Positions 16,265 to 26,837 of a stretch of DNA of 64,000 bases are shown here, in pieces; position 1 is the stretch's first letter; every line of letters starts with the position of its first letter. This stretch comes from Amphibalanus amphitrite (Eukaryota; Arthropoda; Thecostraca; Balanomorpha; Balanidae), in the NCBI RefSeq assembly GCF_019059575.1, contig NW_024883106.1:1-64000 (forward strand), in the 5' to 3' direction. Position numbers and translations under genes: made by a program. The notes below the pieces were generated by a model. The model had not been told where the DNA came from and did no database searches. It worked only from the letters and a program-made list of their open reading frames with translations.

Positions 16265-16554
16265 GTGGACGCGCACGGTGGCCGGGTGGCCCTCGCTGGG
16301 CCGGCACGTGTAGTTGCCGGAGTCGGAGTGTCGGGCTCGGGTGATCACCAGGTAGGAAGTGCTGCCGCGCGAGGTGCGGTCCGCCTGCAGGCTGATGCCG
16401 GCGCGCGGTCCGGCCAGCTCCAGCAGGGCGCCGTCCTTGACCCAGCTGAGGTTGACGGGCGGGTCGGCCGGCGTGTGCAGCGCGCAGTTGAGGTTGATGT
16501 TGCTGTCCAGCTGGATGTAGAGGTCGGCCGGCCCCGTGATGGTCGCGTGTGGCA
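16255..16554 (-). CDS. dpr: dpr-family gene, internal exon: Ig domain 2
   Basis: This 300 bp exon encodes all of the second Ig domain. After the split valine it reads VPHATITGPADLYIQ. The first Ig cysteine is in INLNCAL, the core Trp in LSWVKDG, and the second cysteine in HSDSGNYTCRPS. It ends at the strand TVRVHIID. The exon enters and leaves in phase 1. The acceptor is CTTACAG and the donor is G|GTACGT. Dpr Ig2 domains have the same layout (PxAxIxGPxDLY, DSGNYTC). The donor is the first unit of a 20 bp tandem repeat running into the intron, listed separately. The intron to the last coding exon is about 2.5 kb. Confidence 0.95.
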
Positions 16555-18193
16555 CTGTAAGTGGAGCGGGAGTCAGAGCACACGCCACCGATCGGACTCG
16601 GAACGGATGATCGCTCCGCGCCGGACCATCTGTCCGCGCTCGAAATGCCGCCATTTATCCTTCAACAATCAGCAAACAGTCATTCACTCACTCTCTCATT
16701 TCTGTAATTGCATTGTCAACAGTATTGGGGAGCAGAGCTTCTGGCACATAGCGTAACAATTTATTTATCGGATAAAAAATGGCCAGAAAAAGGGTCGGCT
16801 ATTCGGGCCGGTCTGGGCTGAGTGATTGTGCCGGCCGGCCGGCGGCAGATTTACGGGCCCGTGTCTGCAGCCCACTATCGCGGGGTCGAGGGGCGCCTGG
16901 TGCCGATGGCACAGTGAGCGGGCCGCCCCGGGCGCCGCCCGGGAGGCCGGTTCGCAGTTGACAGAGACGGAGGCCTTTTTAACGGTCGAACGGGTCGAAC
17001 TGCCGTAAATCTCACCGTCGCATGGCCAGAATGTCGCTCGCGCCGCCGGCCGCCGGCGACCAATGGCCCATTGTGCGGCATGAATGGCACCCCGAGGAGC
17101 ATCTGCATCAGACGGGGGCGTGACCCGGCCGGCGCAAATCCAACCATTGTGAAATTCATGGACATCATAGTCGTTCAACCGCTGAACGGCTGGGTGGCTC
17201 CGTTTGCGTAAACGACTTCCTCTGCTCGGTGATGACGCCTCTGAGTGTTCGGACGGCCCCGTCGCGGTGACCCGGCGACCTCTGCCCGACGGCGATCATG
17301 ATGCCGTGACCTTGGCCGGGTCTGATTGTGTTCTCGCCCTGCCCGGCCCCCGGGATCGGGGAGGCCCGGTTCAACTCGCTCGCTCCTTCAGCGCCGGCCG
17401 GGAGCCTCATGCACAATGCAGTGAGCAATTCGCAGATACCGGAGCCGGGCGGCGGGCACAGCGGGCGGCAGTGGCGACAGGAGAGCTCCCATCCGACTGT
17501 CACTCCGCTTCACCGACCCAAACTCGACATTCATCCCACTGCATCGATCCTGGCATGACACGACACAACGACCCTCGCGCCGATTCTCAGCCCCACCGAC
17601 CCTCCATCAACTCTCACCCCCCTCTCAACCGACGCCCACACGACTCTCACCCCCCGCCCTCACTCGACTTTCAGACACACCCGGCTGGTGCTGAGCTGAG
17701 GGACAGCGTCCTGCGGCGGAGGGACAGCGTCCTGCGGCGGAGTCGAGCGGTCAGCCGCGCACGGGCGGTGGAGAGGACAGATTCATCTCCCCGTGGCGGT
17801 GGTCCGACAGCCGCGGAGGTGTCGTCTCGCCGCGGCCGACGGTGCATCCATCACGGGCTGTGGCGTCATGGTGCGGTCCCGCTGCCCCGTTAGCGACCCT
17901 CCCAGACACAGTAGCGGTGTCCCACTGCCCCGTCAGCCGCCCTTCAGCACACAGTAGCGATGCAGCTTGGAGAGGGAAGCCGAAGGCCACCATGCAACAG
18001 CTCCGGCATAGGCAGACGTCTACACCACTGCTGGAATGGGAGCAGCTATCCAATAACTCAGAGTTCAGTTCGCCAATGGAAGCCGCCACATCACAACTCC
18101 TGGAATGGAAGCCCCCATCTCACGACTCTCGGGAGGGAAGCGGCCATGCCGGACGTGCGACGAAACGCCAGATACGACCTATACCACTACATA
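16555..18193. other. dpr intron, no gene recognised
   Basis: GC-rich intronic sequence between the Ig2 exon and the first DNA transposon. Around 17700-17745 a GGACAGCGTCCTGCGGCGGA unit is duplicated in tandem. Nothing else was recognised. Confidence 0.5.
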
Positions 18194-19135
18194 GGGGAAA
18201 GTGGGGTAAGACGGTCAAGGTAGGTAAGACGGGCACCCCCTCTGCAGACCAAACCAATAGCGCTACGAGCGAGAAAAATTAGGACCAGAATAGCCTTTCC
18301 CACTACACACCGCCATTGAAGTCTGGTGAATTTGTGTTCGGTCAATAATCTTTTATTTTGATTTCTTTAAAACACTCATTTCATTGAAAACATTCATAAT
18401 GTATTGTGCAAGCTTTTGTGTGCAGCACTATAGAGTTAAAAACTGGCAATCACTTGTGGCACACTCATATGCCTCCAGTGTTCATTCACCGCGGATTTGC
18501 TTTGTCTGCATCAAATTGTCCACAGAGAAAAATCGTGCTGAACTTCTGACATTGAGTTTGGGGTAAGACGGGCAACTATGAATCCGATGGGTCTGTAATG
18601 GTAAAAATATTTTTGTTGCTGTAGGAAAAAAGAAGCATTTCTGATAAGAATATGTTCGATTCCGATACTCACAGACATGTTAGCAATATTCCTTCGGCAC
18701 AGTTTATTCTCGAATAATGAATGTGAAAAACGGCTCTACATGGCTTCTGAACTAGGGCCTATATACGAGTATACGCCTTCTGCACGAATCTCGTATACTG
18801 CCATTTCCGAAGCACTTGAGACCAACGAGCGACTGTATCAATGCGGCTAATCTCGGGCATTTGCTGCGAGCTGTGCTGGTCGGTGAAAGAAGCTGGCCGT
18901 CTTGCCCTACCCATGTGACCGTCTTACCCCATGGAGTGGGGTAAGATGGGTTTTTGCAAGGTTTTGCAAAAATAGCTGCAGTTTATTTGTTGAGTCAGGT
19001 CTAAGTCTCATCTTCTGGCAAATGGAAGTAAAATGTCTGTAAAAGGTTTTCACTCAGTTTCCCGTTTCTATGATGTTTCTAACCGGCCGAAAAATGGCTC
19101 CAAAGTTAAGGTGCCCGTCTTACCCCACTTTCCCC
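18194..19135. mobile_element. TA-flanked MITE (Tc1/mariner-type)
   Basis: Terminal inverted repeats GGGGAAAGTGGGGTAAGACG are flanked by TA on both sides (18192-18193 and 19136-19137). The TIR core GGGGTAAGACGGG recurs inside near 18560 and, in both orientations, near 18905-18955. No transposase ORF is seen in 942 bp. TA duplication points to the Tc1/mariner group; this is assigned by target site only. Confidence 0.8.
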
Positions 19136-19156
19136 TACTTTCAAATTGCCAGAACT

Positions 19157-19842
19157 TTAAAGGAAGACTGCCACCTTCAAAAAGTTTTCTCAGATCGGCC
19201 TATGATTTATTCCCTGGATAAAACAAAATTTTAGAATTCACCTGACAAAGTATCATCACGTGAATCGCGAAAAAAATTATCGATTATCATACAATTATCA
19301 ATCGGTTGATGTCTAGCGACAATGTTTACACATCACTAGACTTCAAGGTCATAAGATTATTACATTTTATTTGAAAAAGTAAGGTATTTTATGATTTACT
19401 AATATATGATTTCATAAGAAATTGGCCATGTTTAATTTTTTTTTGCATTTAACTTCGTAAAACATTTAAAAATCATGGCTCATTTGGAATGGGTCTGGCC
19501 CATGTTAAACCCCATTTCCCACACTTTTTTGGAAAAAAATGAACTACTGAATATATAAGTTTAACTTTTATTTTGACACTCCAAAATTCTTCTCTGATCT
19601 CGAAACAATCAAAGTTTTGACATATATTTGCCAAAAGATAAGAAAATTCATGTTTCAAAGTTATCGATAAACAGTAGAGATGTCGGTTTTCTTGGACTAA
19701 AAAAATGGCATCAAACTGAACTTTGGTCTCCGATTTCTCGCAAACGGGTTCGAATTTCGGAAAACCGACTTCAGTCTGGGACATAGGTGGCTCAGCTCTA
19801 GTGAAAACCGTTTTGTGAAACAAAGGTGGCAGTCTACCTTTA
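19157..19842. mobile_element. TTAA-flanked AT-rich MITE
   Basis: The ends are TTAAAGGAAGACTGCCACC and, inverted, TTAAAGGTAGACTGCCACC. The TTAA at each edge is the target duplication of piggyBac or Kolobok elements. The interior is AT-rich and non-coding. It starts only 20 bp from the preceding TA-flanked MITE. Confidence 0.75.
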
Positions 19843-22800
19843 AGAGATTGCAAGCGAAAATCCCAGAAAGCGATAGAATCACGCAATGGATCGTGCAGAT
19901 TTTCATTATCGCACAAACCGTAAAAATAACTTTGTCGAATTTGCATGTAGTTAGCCAAGTTCAATTGGACACCACTTAAGTGCATGCAAATGCGCTGCCG
20001 GTCCCCGCTCGGCCGGTTAACAGTTCCGGAGTAAAACGCCGCCGAGTTCATGGCGTGAAGGAAGTTGAGGCGCCGTTGATAACGCGAACCGGCCTTTGGG
20101 GAGCGGTAACTCCGAGACACTGCCCGCTTTGGGGGACCTGTCTGGACCGACGGAGGTGGAAACTGAGGGTCTGACGGCATGGCTAGACAGTTTGGGGCCG
20201 CCGCCGTGGTAGGGGACCGCTAGCTATCACAGTTTGTCGTGCACTCAGGTTCGATCAGCCACCCCATTTGGTCGGGTAGAGGAAATTAGTCACCACAGCT
20301 CGCTGGATAATGAGATACAACTGCCACTCTTGGTTCGGATAGGGGCAACAGCTAGCGAAGCCCTTCGGGTAGGGGTGACCAGCCACCTCAGTTGGTCGGA
20401 TAGTAGCAGCCATGACTACCATAGCTCTACCATAATGATGCTCGATCCCGGTGGCCTAATGACAGTTGATCGGAGCGCTGCAGTAGCACGAGGCTCATGG
20501 AACGGAAGTTCAGCCTCCTGAGACAGGGGAACTTAAAATATCACTAATAAGATTATGCAAACGCCCGTGCACTATTTTCAGCAGAGGGTTTTAATAACAC
20601 TTAAATAGTTTGAACTTCGTAAGAATCATTCATAACCTCGAGCACTTGGAATGATTATTTTAGTTAGTTCCCCAACTATCCGTTCGGTTCTTTGAAACCT
20701 GATCCGCTGCAGAAGACTGACGGTCGACTGTCGGACATCATTCAGCGCTATCGCGCCGCTAAGAGGGCGGCCTAGGTTTATCGGTGACCATGACCTTAGG
20801 GTATTGGGAGCACGGCCGTAAAACACCAACAAAACGACCCAGGCAAATCGACATGGTCGTCAAATAAAAAGGATCATCATTGACAGAAATCGCGATTCTC
20901 ACGCAGCCCCAGAAGTCATAGTTATGGCCGTCGATATGGCGAGGCCAGATCCAATGCTATGTCCAGAGTTATAGCGACACGCAGCAAAAGTGGACAGACA
21001 GTTGAGAGTAAGCCAGGCATTGCAATTTTCCGGGCTGAAATAATTGAGTTTATTATTTCTTTTGTTGTTAGGCTCTTTCAAGGATAAGAGTATGAAAAAT
21101 AATGGAAGGCACTGGTCTGACCGGTCCCCAGTGGGAGTGCCGCCGAATCTGATCTGAGTCCGTCCCGGGAGACAGGGCACGCCGGACAGAGCCGCCGGTC
21201 ACCTCAGCTCGGCGGAGGTCTGCTCCAATTGGAGCTGGCTCACTTCACTACTGGCTACCGGGGACCGTCCAGCCGGAAGGCTGAGGGAGGCAGTGACCAA
21301 GACCGGAGATTGATTGGGCATGTCCGGATCGAAAAAAGACACCCTAGGCTTCGTATGCCTTTATCGTGCTCGGCTGACGTTTTCAGTAATTCAGCATTGC
21401 CTTATTTCAAGCATTACTATTGGCTAAGGTCCTTGGGCTTTGTCAGTTACCTACTAAATAACAAAGATATGGTCCCCTTCGTGATGCACCGAGCCCAACA
21501 ATCTCATGAGCAAGGGCAAAAAAAAAAAGTTTTCAGCCTCAAATTTGTTACGACATATGGGACACAGTGCCTGATAGAATCAAAGTCCTGTCTTGCCGCC
21601 CTGCTGTCTAGAGCCCCTCTCTGCTACTGCTGCCCTTGGGGAGGGGTCTGGCAGAAGGGGTGACCTCCGACGGGGGCCGATCGGCCCGTTCTCCGACTAT
21701 TGCCTGGCCGGGCCGGGCGGCGTCACCGCCAGGACCCGCCGAGATATTGCGGCGCCGCTGGGCCGCTCAGTGCCGGCCGGTCCGCTGACGGGGCAGCAGC
21801 GGCGCCCTCATCAGCCGCACACCCGGGCCACACGAGTTATCGCCGGCCGTCACCAGCCGCCGACACCGCCGGCGGGCTGCTGCGGTCAGTGGTATCAGCC
21901 ATCAGAGTCGCGCAGTGGCCGGTGGGTGGGGGTCCGCACAGTCGGGAACCCGGCCCGGGGCGACGGCACAGTTTCAGGAAGTTGGTCGACCGTTCACGCC
22001 GGACGCCGGTGACGTTATGCAGTATGCAGGGGCACCGACACGGACAGGGGTCGGGCTGCATCAGTGATGGTGTCGCCGCCCGTTCGTGACCGACATGGTA
22101 CTGCGACGGAGTCGTCACCGGCGGGGTCACCAGTGAGCGGGGTGTGGACCCGGCGACACTGCCGACTGGGCCCGGCATACTTCATGGCGACATGGCGCTC
22201 TTGATATATAAACGATATTTACTAACATAATGAATGGACATCTATCACGCGAGAGAGCAATCTCGTGAAATGAAACGGGCGCATTGTCGAATCGGAGAGT
22301 GGAAGGCTCTGTCAGAGACCCGGAAGTCACTTGTGGACCGTAAATGTACAGTTGCAATCCCACTTCTCAAGAAAGACGTTAACTCATATTTGAAACATAA
22401 TTTTGAATACGTACCTAAAAGGAGACTAATTGCATAAGCGAATTCTTGCATGGTCCGGTCAATCATGTATGTTTATGATAAAATTGTTGTTGAAATAAGT
22501 GAATTGCCGGTTCAGTTACGGAGTTGAAAAAACAGCATGTGTTATCAAATATGAAAGCTAAATCAGCATAGATATTTTATAACTTTTGATACAAAATGCC
22601 TTAAATTGTTGGATTTTTGGTTACATCAACTAAAGCAAATATTCGAATCATCAGGCAACGAAGACTTGATATTGAAAGATACGTAAACTTTACAATCAAA
22701 TCAACTATAGGACCTAACGTTATCACCGGGGGAAATCTCAGGCTCAAATCACAACCGTAAGCTGCGATAATACGGTACCTTCCTTTCATGGCGCTACACG

Positions 22801-23339
22801 AATTTAGTCATATCAATCTTCCAAAGTTTACGGCGTGCCAAGGGCCAGTAACTGCAGCCGTAAAGGAGAGAATTGTTGTTATAAAGCCGGTGACGGCGCC
22901 TCTGAACGAGCTGATGCTTTCTCTCCAGGGGGCCGATGTGGGATTAGGGCCGCGGGGTCGGGGTAACCGCCCCTGGTCAGACCGTTCGGTCGCCGTCAGA
23001 CAGATTTGCTCCGGCTGTAGCCGAGGCGCCGTCAGCTCGCTGGATGAGCTACTGAGTGACCGACAGCACGGCCAGAGCCAACCGGCGGGAGCAGATATTG
23101 CCCCGGGGAATGACCCCAACGGCCGCCGGAGACGACACTGGCCCGCACATGTTAACTAGGCGGGGGCGGCCCCTCAGACGACCGCTTCAGTCGCGTAGTC
23201 TGCGCACTCGAGTAGTCTGCGGTGGATACGGCGAGGTGAGAGGGAGGTGCTGACGTGGATGGATTTACTGAATAATGGCTGATGCCTGATGGATTATTGT
23301 AAAGCAAGCTTAAAGATGACAGTGAAGGAGAAAAGAGAA
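19843..23339. other. dpr intron, no gene recognised
   Basis: Mixed GC-rich (21.6-22.2 kb, 22.9-23.2 kb) and AT-rich stretches. A minus-strand ORF from 20180 runs into the MITE at 19842; its protein is not recognised. At 20250-20410 a GCCACCCCATTTGGTCGG-like motif is repeated. Confidence 0.45.
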
Positions 23340-23500
23340 AGTAGAGATAGATAAATAGAGAGGGAGAGAGAGAGAGAGAGGGAGAAAGAGAGGGAGAGAG
23401 AGAGAAAGAGAGAGAGAGGAGAGGAAATAAAAAGGAGAAGAGAGGAGAGGGGAGAGAGGAAAAAGGCGGAGGAGAGGGAAGGAATGTAGAAGAAAGGAAG
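23340..23500. repeat. purine (GA/GGA) tract
   Basis: Imperfect GAGAGG/GAAAGAG-rich purine strand about 160 bp long. Opposite-strand Ser/Leu/Phe/Pro frames are composition artefacts. Confidence 0.9.
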
Positions 23501-23774
23501 TGAACCGAGAGGGAGAGCCTAGGAAAAGGAGGAATGGAGCCGAAACCAGGCCAAGTTTTCGATTGAAGTGAGTGGCTGCAGCCTTCTGCGAACGTCACGC
23601 GCCGCCGCTGTGCCCAGGGGCCACATCTCGGGTCCGCCACCGCTCGTCGCTGGTCAGGTGTGTGCAGAGCACGTTCCGAACTGAGAGCCAACGGGACGGA
23701 GCCCAACCGGGGAGGCGCAAAAATAGACACAAATACTCCCAAATGGTAGAACCCACCAGCTGTGTGCAGGAAAA

Positions 23775-24140
23775 CCCGTCATGTAGCCCAGGACTCCGTA
23801 CCGCACATCAGGAAGAGCATCGGACTCATTCAGGGTGGTTGGAGCCTGGGTTCGAGTTAGTGATGTCAATAACGGAAAATCGGAATACCGATACCAAACC
23901 AAATACCAACCAAAACCACGGGAAAATACCGAAACCAAACCAATTTGGGAAAATGAGGGAAATACCAACTTTTTACCGATTTCTTAGCCTCTTATACATT
24001 AGTGAGGGTTTATGATACCAACAAAATACCAAACACATTACGATTGAAATATCAAACACCAAGTTGGTATCGGTTTGGTATCGGTATACCAAAAAGTTGG
24101 TATCCGATTGACATCTCTAGTTCGAGTCGCTCCAGTGCAG
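23775..24140 (+). repeat. tRNA-like (SINE-like) sequence split by a hAT MITE
   Basis: TAGCCCAGGA resembles an A box. GCATCGGACTC with GGTTCGAGT, continuing on the far side of the inserted MITE as CGCTCC, resembles an anticodon arm plus B box. Taken without the MITE the B box reads GGTTCGAGTCGC. This could be a tRNA-derived SINE head. The A box is poor and no full cloverleaf is shown. Confidence 0.4.
23858..24119. mobile_element. short hAT-type MITE with 8 bp target duplication
   Basis: Ends TAGTGATGTCAAT and, inverted, TAGAGATGTCAATCGG. They are flanked by the 8 bp duplication GTTCGAGT at 23850-23857 and 24120-24127. The inside is made of inverted and direct ATACCAA/TTGGTAT motifs. It is 262 bp and non-coding. 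Confidence 0.88.
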
Positions 24141-25017
24141 TGTTTTGTAAATGAGACTTCTGGTCGGTCGGACAGTGAAGTCAGTAAGTGTCAATTATTA
24201 ACAAGGTGGAAATGACCTGAGGTCGGTATCGGCGACCACGTTACAGGTCGCATGACGTCAGTGAGTTGCGTGGGCGGCACCAGTTCCAGCTGGGTAGTCG
24301 AGTTAATCGTTCGATTCTGAATGCTAAGCCTTCCGATCGAGCGGTGCAGGTCAGCGCCCACGCAATAGGCCTCAATTTGAGCTTCCCATTGCACGGTATA
24401 GGTCATGACCTACAGGACCCTACAATTAACTTCGCATGGACATAGTTAGTTGCAAAACTCAGAAGCCCCAAATATTCAGGGTCCCTGGTGCTGCAGTATC
24501 AGAGCCCTCTCATGATAATGCCACTGAGGCTCTGAAAATAAATAACGATATCCGCTTGGCTAATCTGGCGTATGAAAAGACCACACGTGAACAAACATAC
24601 AGAGCAGGGGACCATCACATCCAAGAACGTTACAGAAGAAGTGGAAAAATGTTATATCGCAAATAGTAATTTTAGCTTGTGTCCCTACCTCTAGCTGACC
24701 ACGCTAACATTCAGAGTTCTGTTTGACTTGCGTGTCAGTTATTAAGTTGAATTGCAATGTTGCGGATATTGCGTGCGCCGCGCAATATCTCGGCAAAGGT
24801 CACGAGCGACAGAGTTGTAATGTTTCTGCCTCATCTTTGCTTTGCTACAGGAACTAATAAACAATACATCCCTCGGACATTTGGCTCCAGAACGAGCATC
24901 CCATCCTCACGGGTCTGTGGCTCGCTGTCTCAACTGCGTGCGGACCGGAAGACGGCGCGATTTAGTGTCACACGCCACGACCTAGGGCCACAGGTCGACA
25001 CGGGACCGGTAACTCAC
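24141..25017. other. dpr intron, no gene recognised
   Basis: Anonymous intronic sequence up to the Ig1 exon. A small plus ORF at 24436-24666 has no recognised domain. Confidence 0.5.
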
Positions 25018-25150
25018 CCAGTACATTCAGAGAGACCGGCCAGGACATCTTGGGCTCCGTGTTCACCTGGCACTCGTACACCCCGGCGTCTCGGGTCAGC
25101 ACGCCGGTGATCTGCAGCGAGAAGTCGTTCTTCTCCGGCTCCTGTACCAC
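25018..25150 (-). CDS. dpr: dpr-family gene, internal exon: end of Ig domain 1
   Basis: This 133 bp exon encodes 44 residues plus one base. It starts VVQEPEKNDFSLQI and contains the diagnostic Ig segment TRDAGVYECQVNTEPK, followed by the strand ending VSLNVL. The DAGVYEC motif holds the second Ig1 cysteine. Dpr proteins characteristically have RDAGxYECQVSTEPK here. On the minus strand TTCCCAG precedes it (phase 0, matching the end of the 60511-60588 exon) and GTGAGT follows it (phase 1, matching the start of the 16255-16554 exon). The upstream intron is about 35.4 kb and holds most of the mobile elements in this window. The downstream intron is about 8.5 kb. Confidence 0.94.
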
Positions 25151-26837
25151 CTGGGAACAGACACAGACGCTCAGCTCACATGGGAAGTGGGCGTGCTTCA
25201 CCTCCGACAGCCGGGATCAAAGTTGCACAAGTTCAGCACCACTGTGATTTACTGAGGTGGCGGTTAGTCGACCAGCTACTGCCCAAGTCCGTCCTCCCCA
25301 ACAATTGACTCGGTTAGTCAGAGGGATGCGGTGGAAGGCATGGTTAGTCCCGGCACACTACATCGCAGCAAATATGATGAACATTGAATAGTGTAAAAGA
25401 TCGAGCAATGCACTGATGAGTGCTGGTTTTGCATTGGGCGTTCGCCAGCTGAACTGAATCTAACTATCTATGAAATCGTCCCCAGGCTGCAACCCATTGG
25501 ACGACCCATACCAGTTGATCGCTCCCTCGGCTCATCTTCTCAGATCGATGTGGAAACGTCACAGGGCCCCTCATTAGATCCCGTTTTCTGCTGCCGACCG
25601 ATCAAAGGTGACATTGGAGAGTCGGCTGTCAGACTCCCAGCTCCCATTGCTGTTCCTCCAATCCGCGCTCGACGCTCTCAGGGTCGACTGGCAGCCGACC
25701 AAAGAGCGTCCGTCTGGCACGGAGCGGGTCATTGCGACGACCGTTTAGCCGCGATTGCTCCCGGCCATACGACTCGAAAAAGTGCTGAATTCGATGTCTC
25801 AGTGGCGGCACATTCTGACAAGAGTCCTATTACCACGGCTCTCGACATCGTGCAGGCATGGCGTCAGTGACACTAACGGAATTATTACAGCATTAAAAAT
25901 GAGGTGGCGCCACCGTCGCTGGTGTGACATCGGAGCAGCGCTCCAGTGATATTTCCATTTTTTTTAGTATCTTGGTTTACATACTGTTAAGAGTGCTGTT
26001 CAGGACATTCCTCGGTGGTTTTGGCATGTGTTGATTCGGGGTGTTTCAACGGGAGTGATGTGACGGTGCTTGCGGGTCTTCTGCATGGCACCTACATAAC
26101 CTCTCCTCCTGACTCCCCCTCATGCAACCTGCACGTGGTAGCCCTGCTTTCGCAAATGCATGTGGGGGGACCGAGCCACCGGGCGGTATATCTCGGTAAG
26201 GGAGGAGCAGCAGCCCCCGCAGAACCAGGGCGCTGGGCCCGCCGGCGTATGCGGACACGTCCCGGCCCTGTTCAACTGCTGTTCCACCTATGGGTTAAAT
26301 AGGCCCGGCCTGGGTGACAGGTCCGGAGGGGTCACTCCGGCCGCCTTCGGGCGGGAATCAATCGCTGCTTCCTTGCGATCCGGTTATAACTGGCTCCTGA
26401 TTGCCGTCCATGGGAGCTGGGCCAGGCGTGGGGAGTGAAGGTGGGAGGGATTTTTATCCCATGCCAAGGTACCGCCCGCCATCAAGTCTCAACCTCATTT
26501 CAGCTACTCTCTTCTTCTTTCGCGAGATGATAAAACCTGGCAGCCCCAGGTCAGTTGGGTCCTGGCCGGCAACCATCTCCCTGCCTCGTTAGGGTCGGCG
26601 AGGATAGGCGGCTGCGGCTGCTGAAAAGGAGCTTTGACCTGCGACACAAACTGAGCGCTCTGGTGGTCAAGCTGCTCTGTTTGACCTCTCGACGGATCTC
26701 ACGGACAACGACCCTGCCTCGACCTCGGCCGACGAACGGACATTCCCTTGGACAACTGCTTCGATTTTGGCTTCCACTGAGTATGACTCTGCCAACGCAT
26801 CTCACTCGCCGGAAACCGCTCGCGCCTTACCAAGTCT
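25151..26837. other. dpr intron and possible LINE 5' region
   Basis: No gene was recognised. The last 250-400 bp before 26838 probably belong to the 5' region of the LINE that follows. A plus frame covering about 26555-26914 overlaps the LINE ORF start and could be the end of its ORF1, but no zinc knuckle or RRM is visible. The 5' end of the LINE cannot be fixed. Confidence 0.4.

Noticed and set aside
19473-20180. 235-codon minus-strand ORF
   Set aside because: Its second half lies in the TTAA MITE ending at 19842 and the first half matches no family I know.
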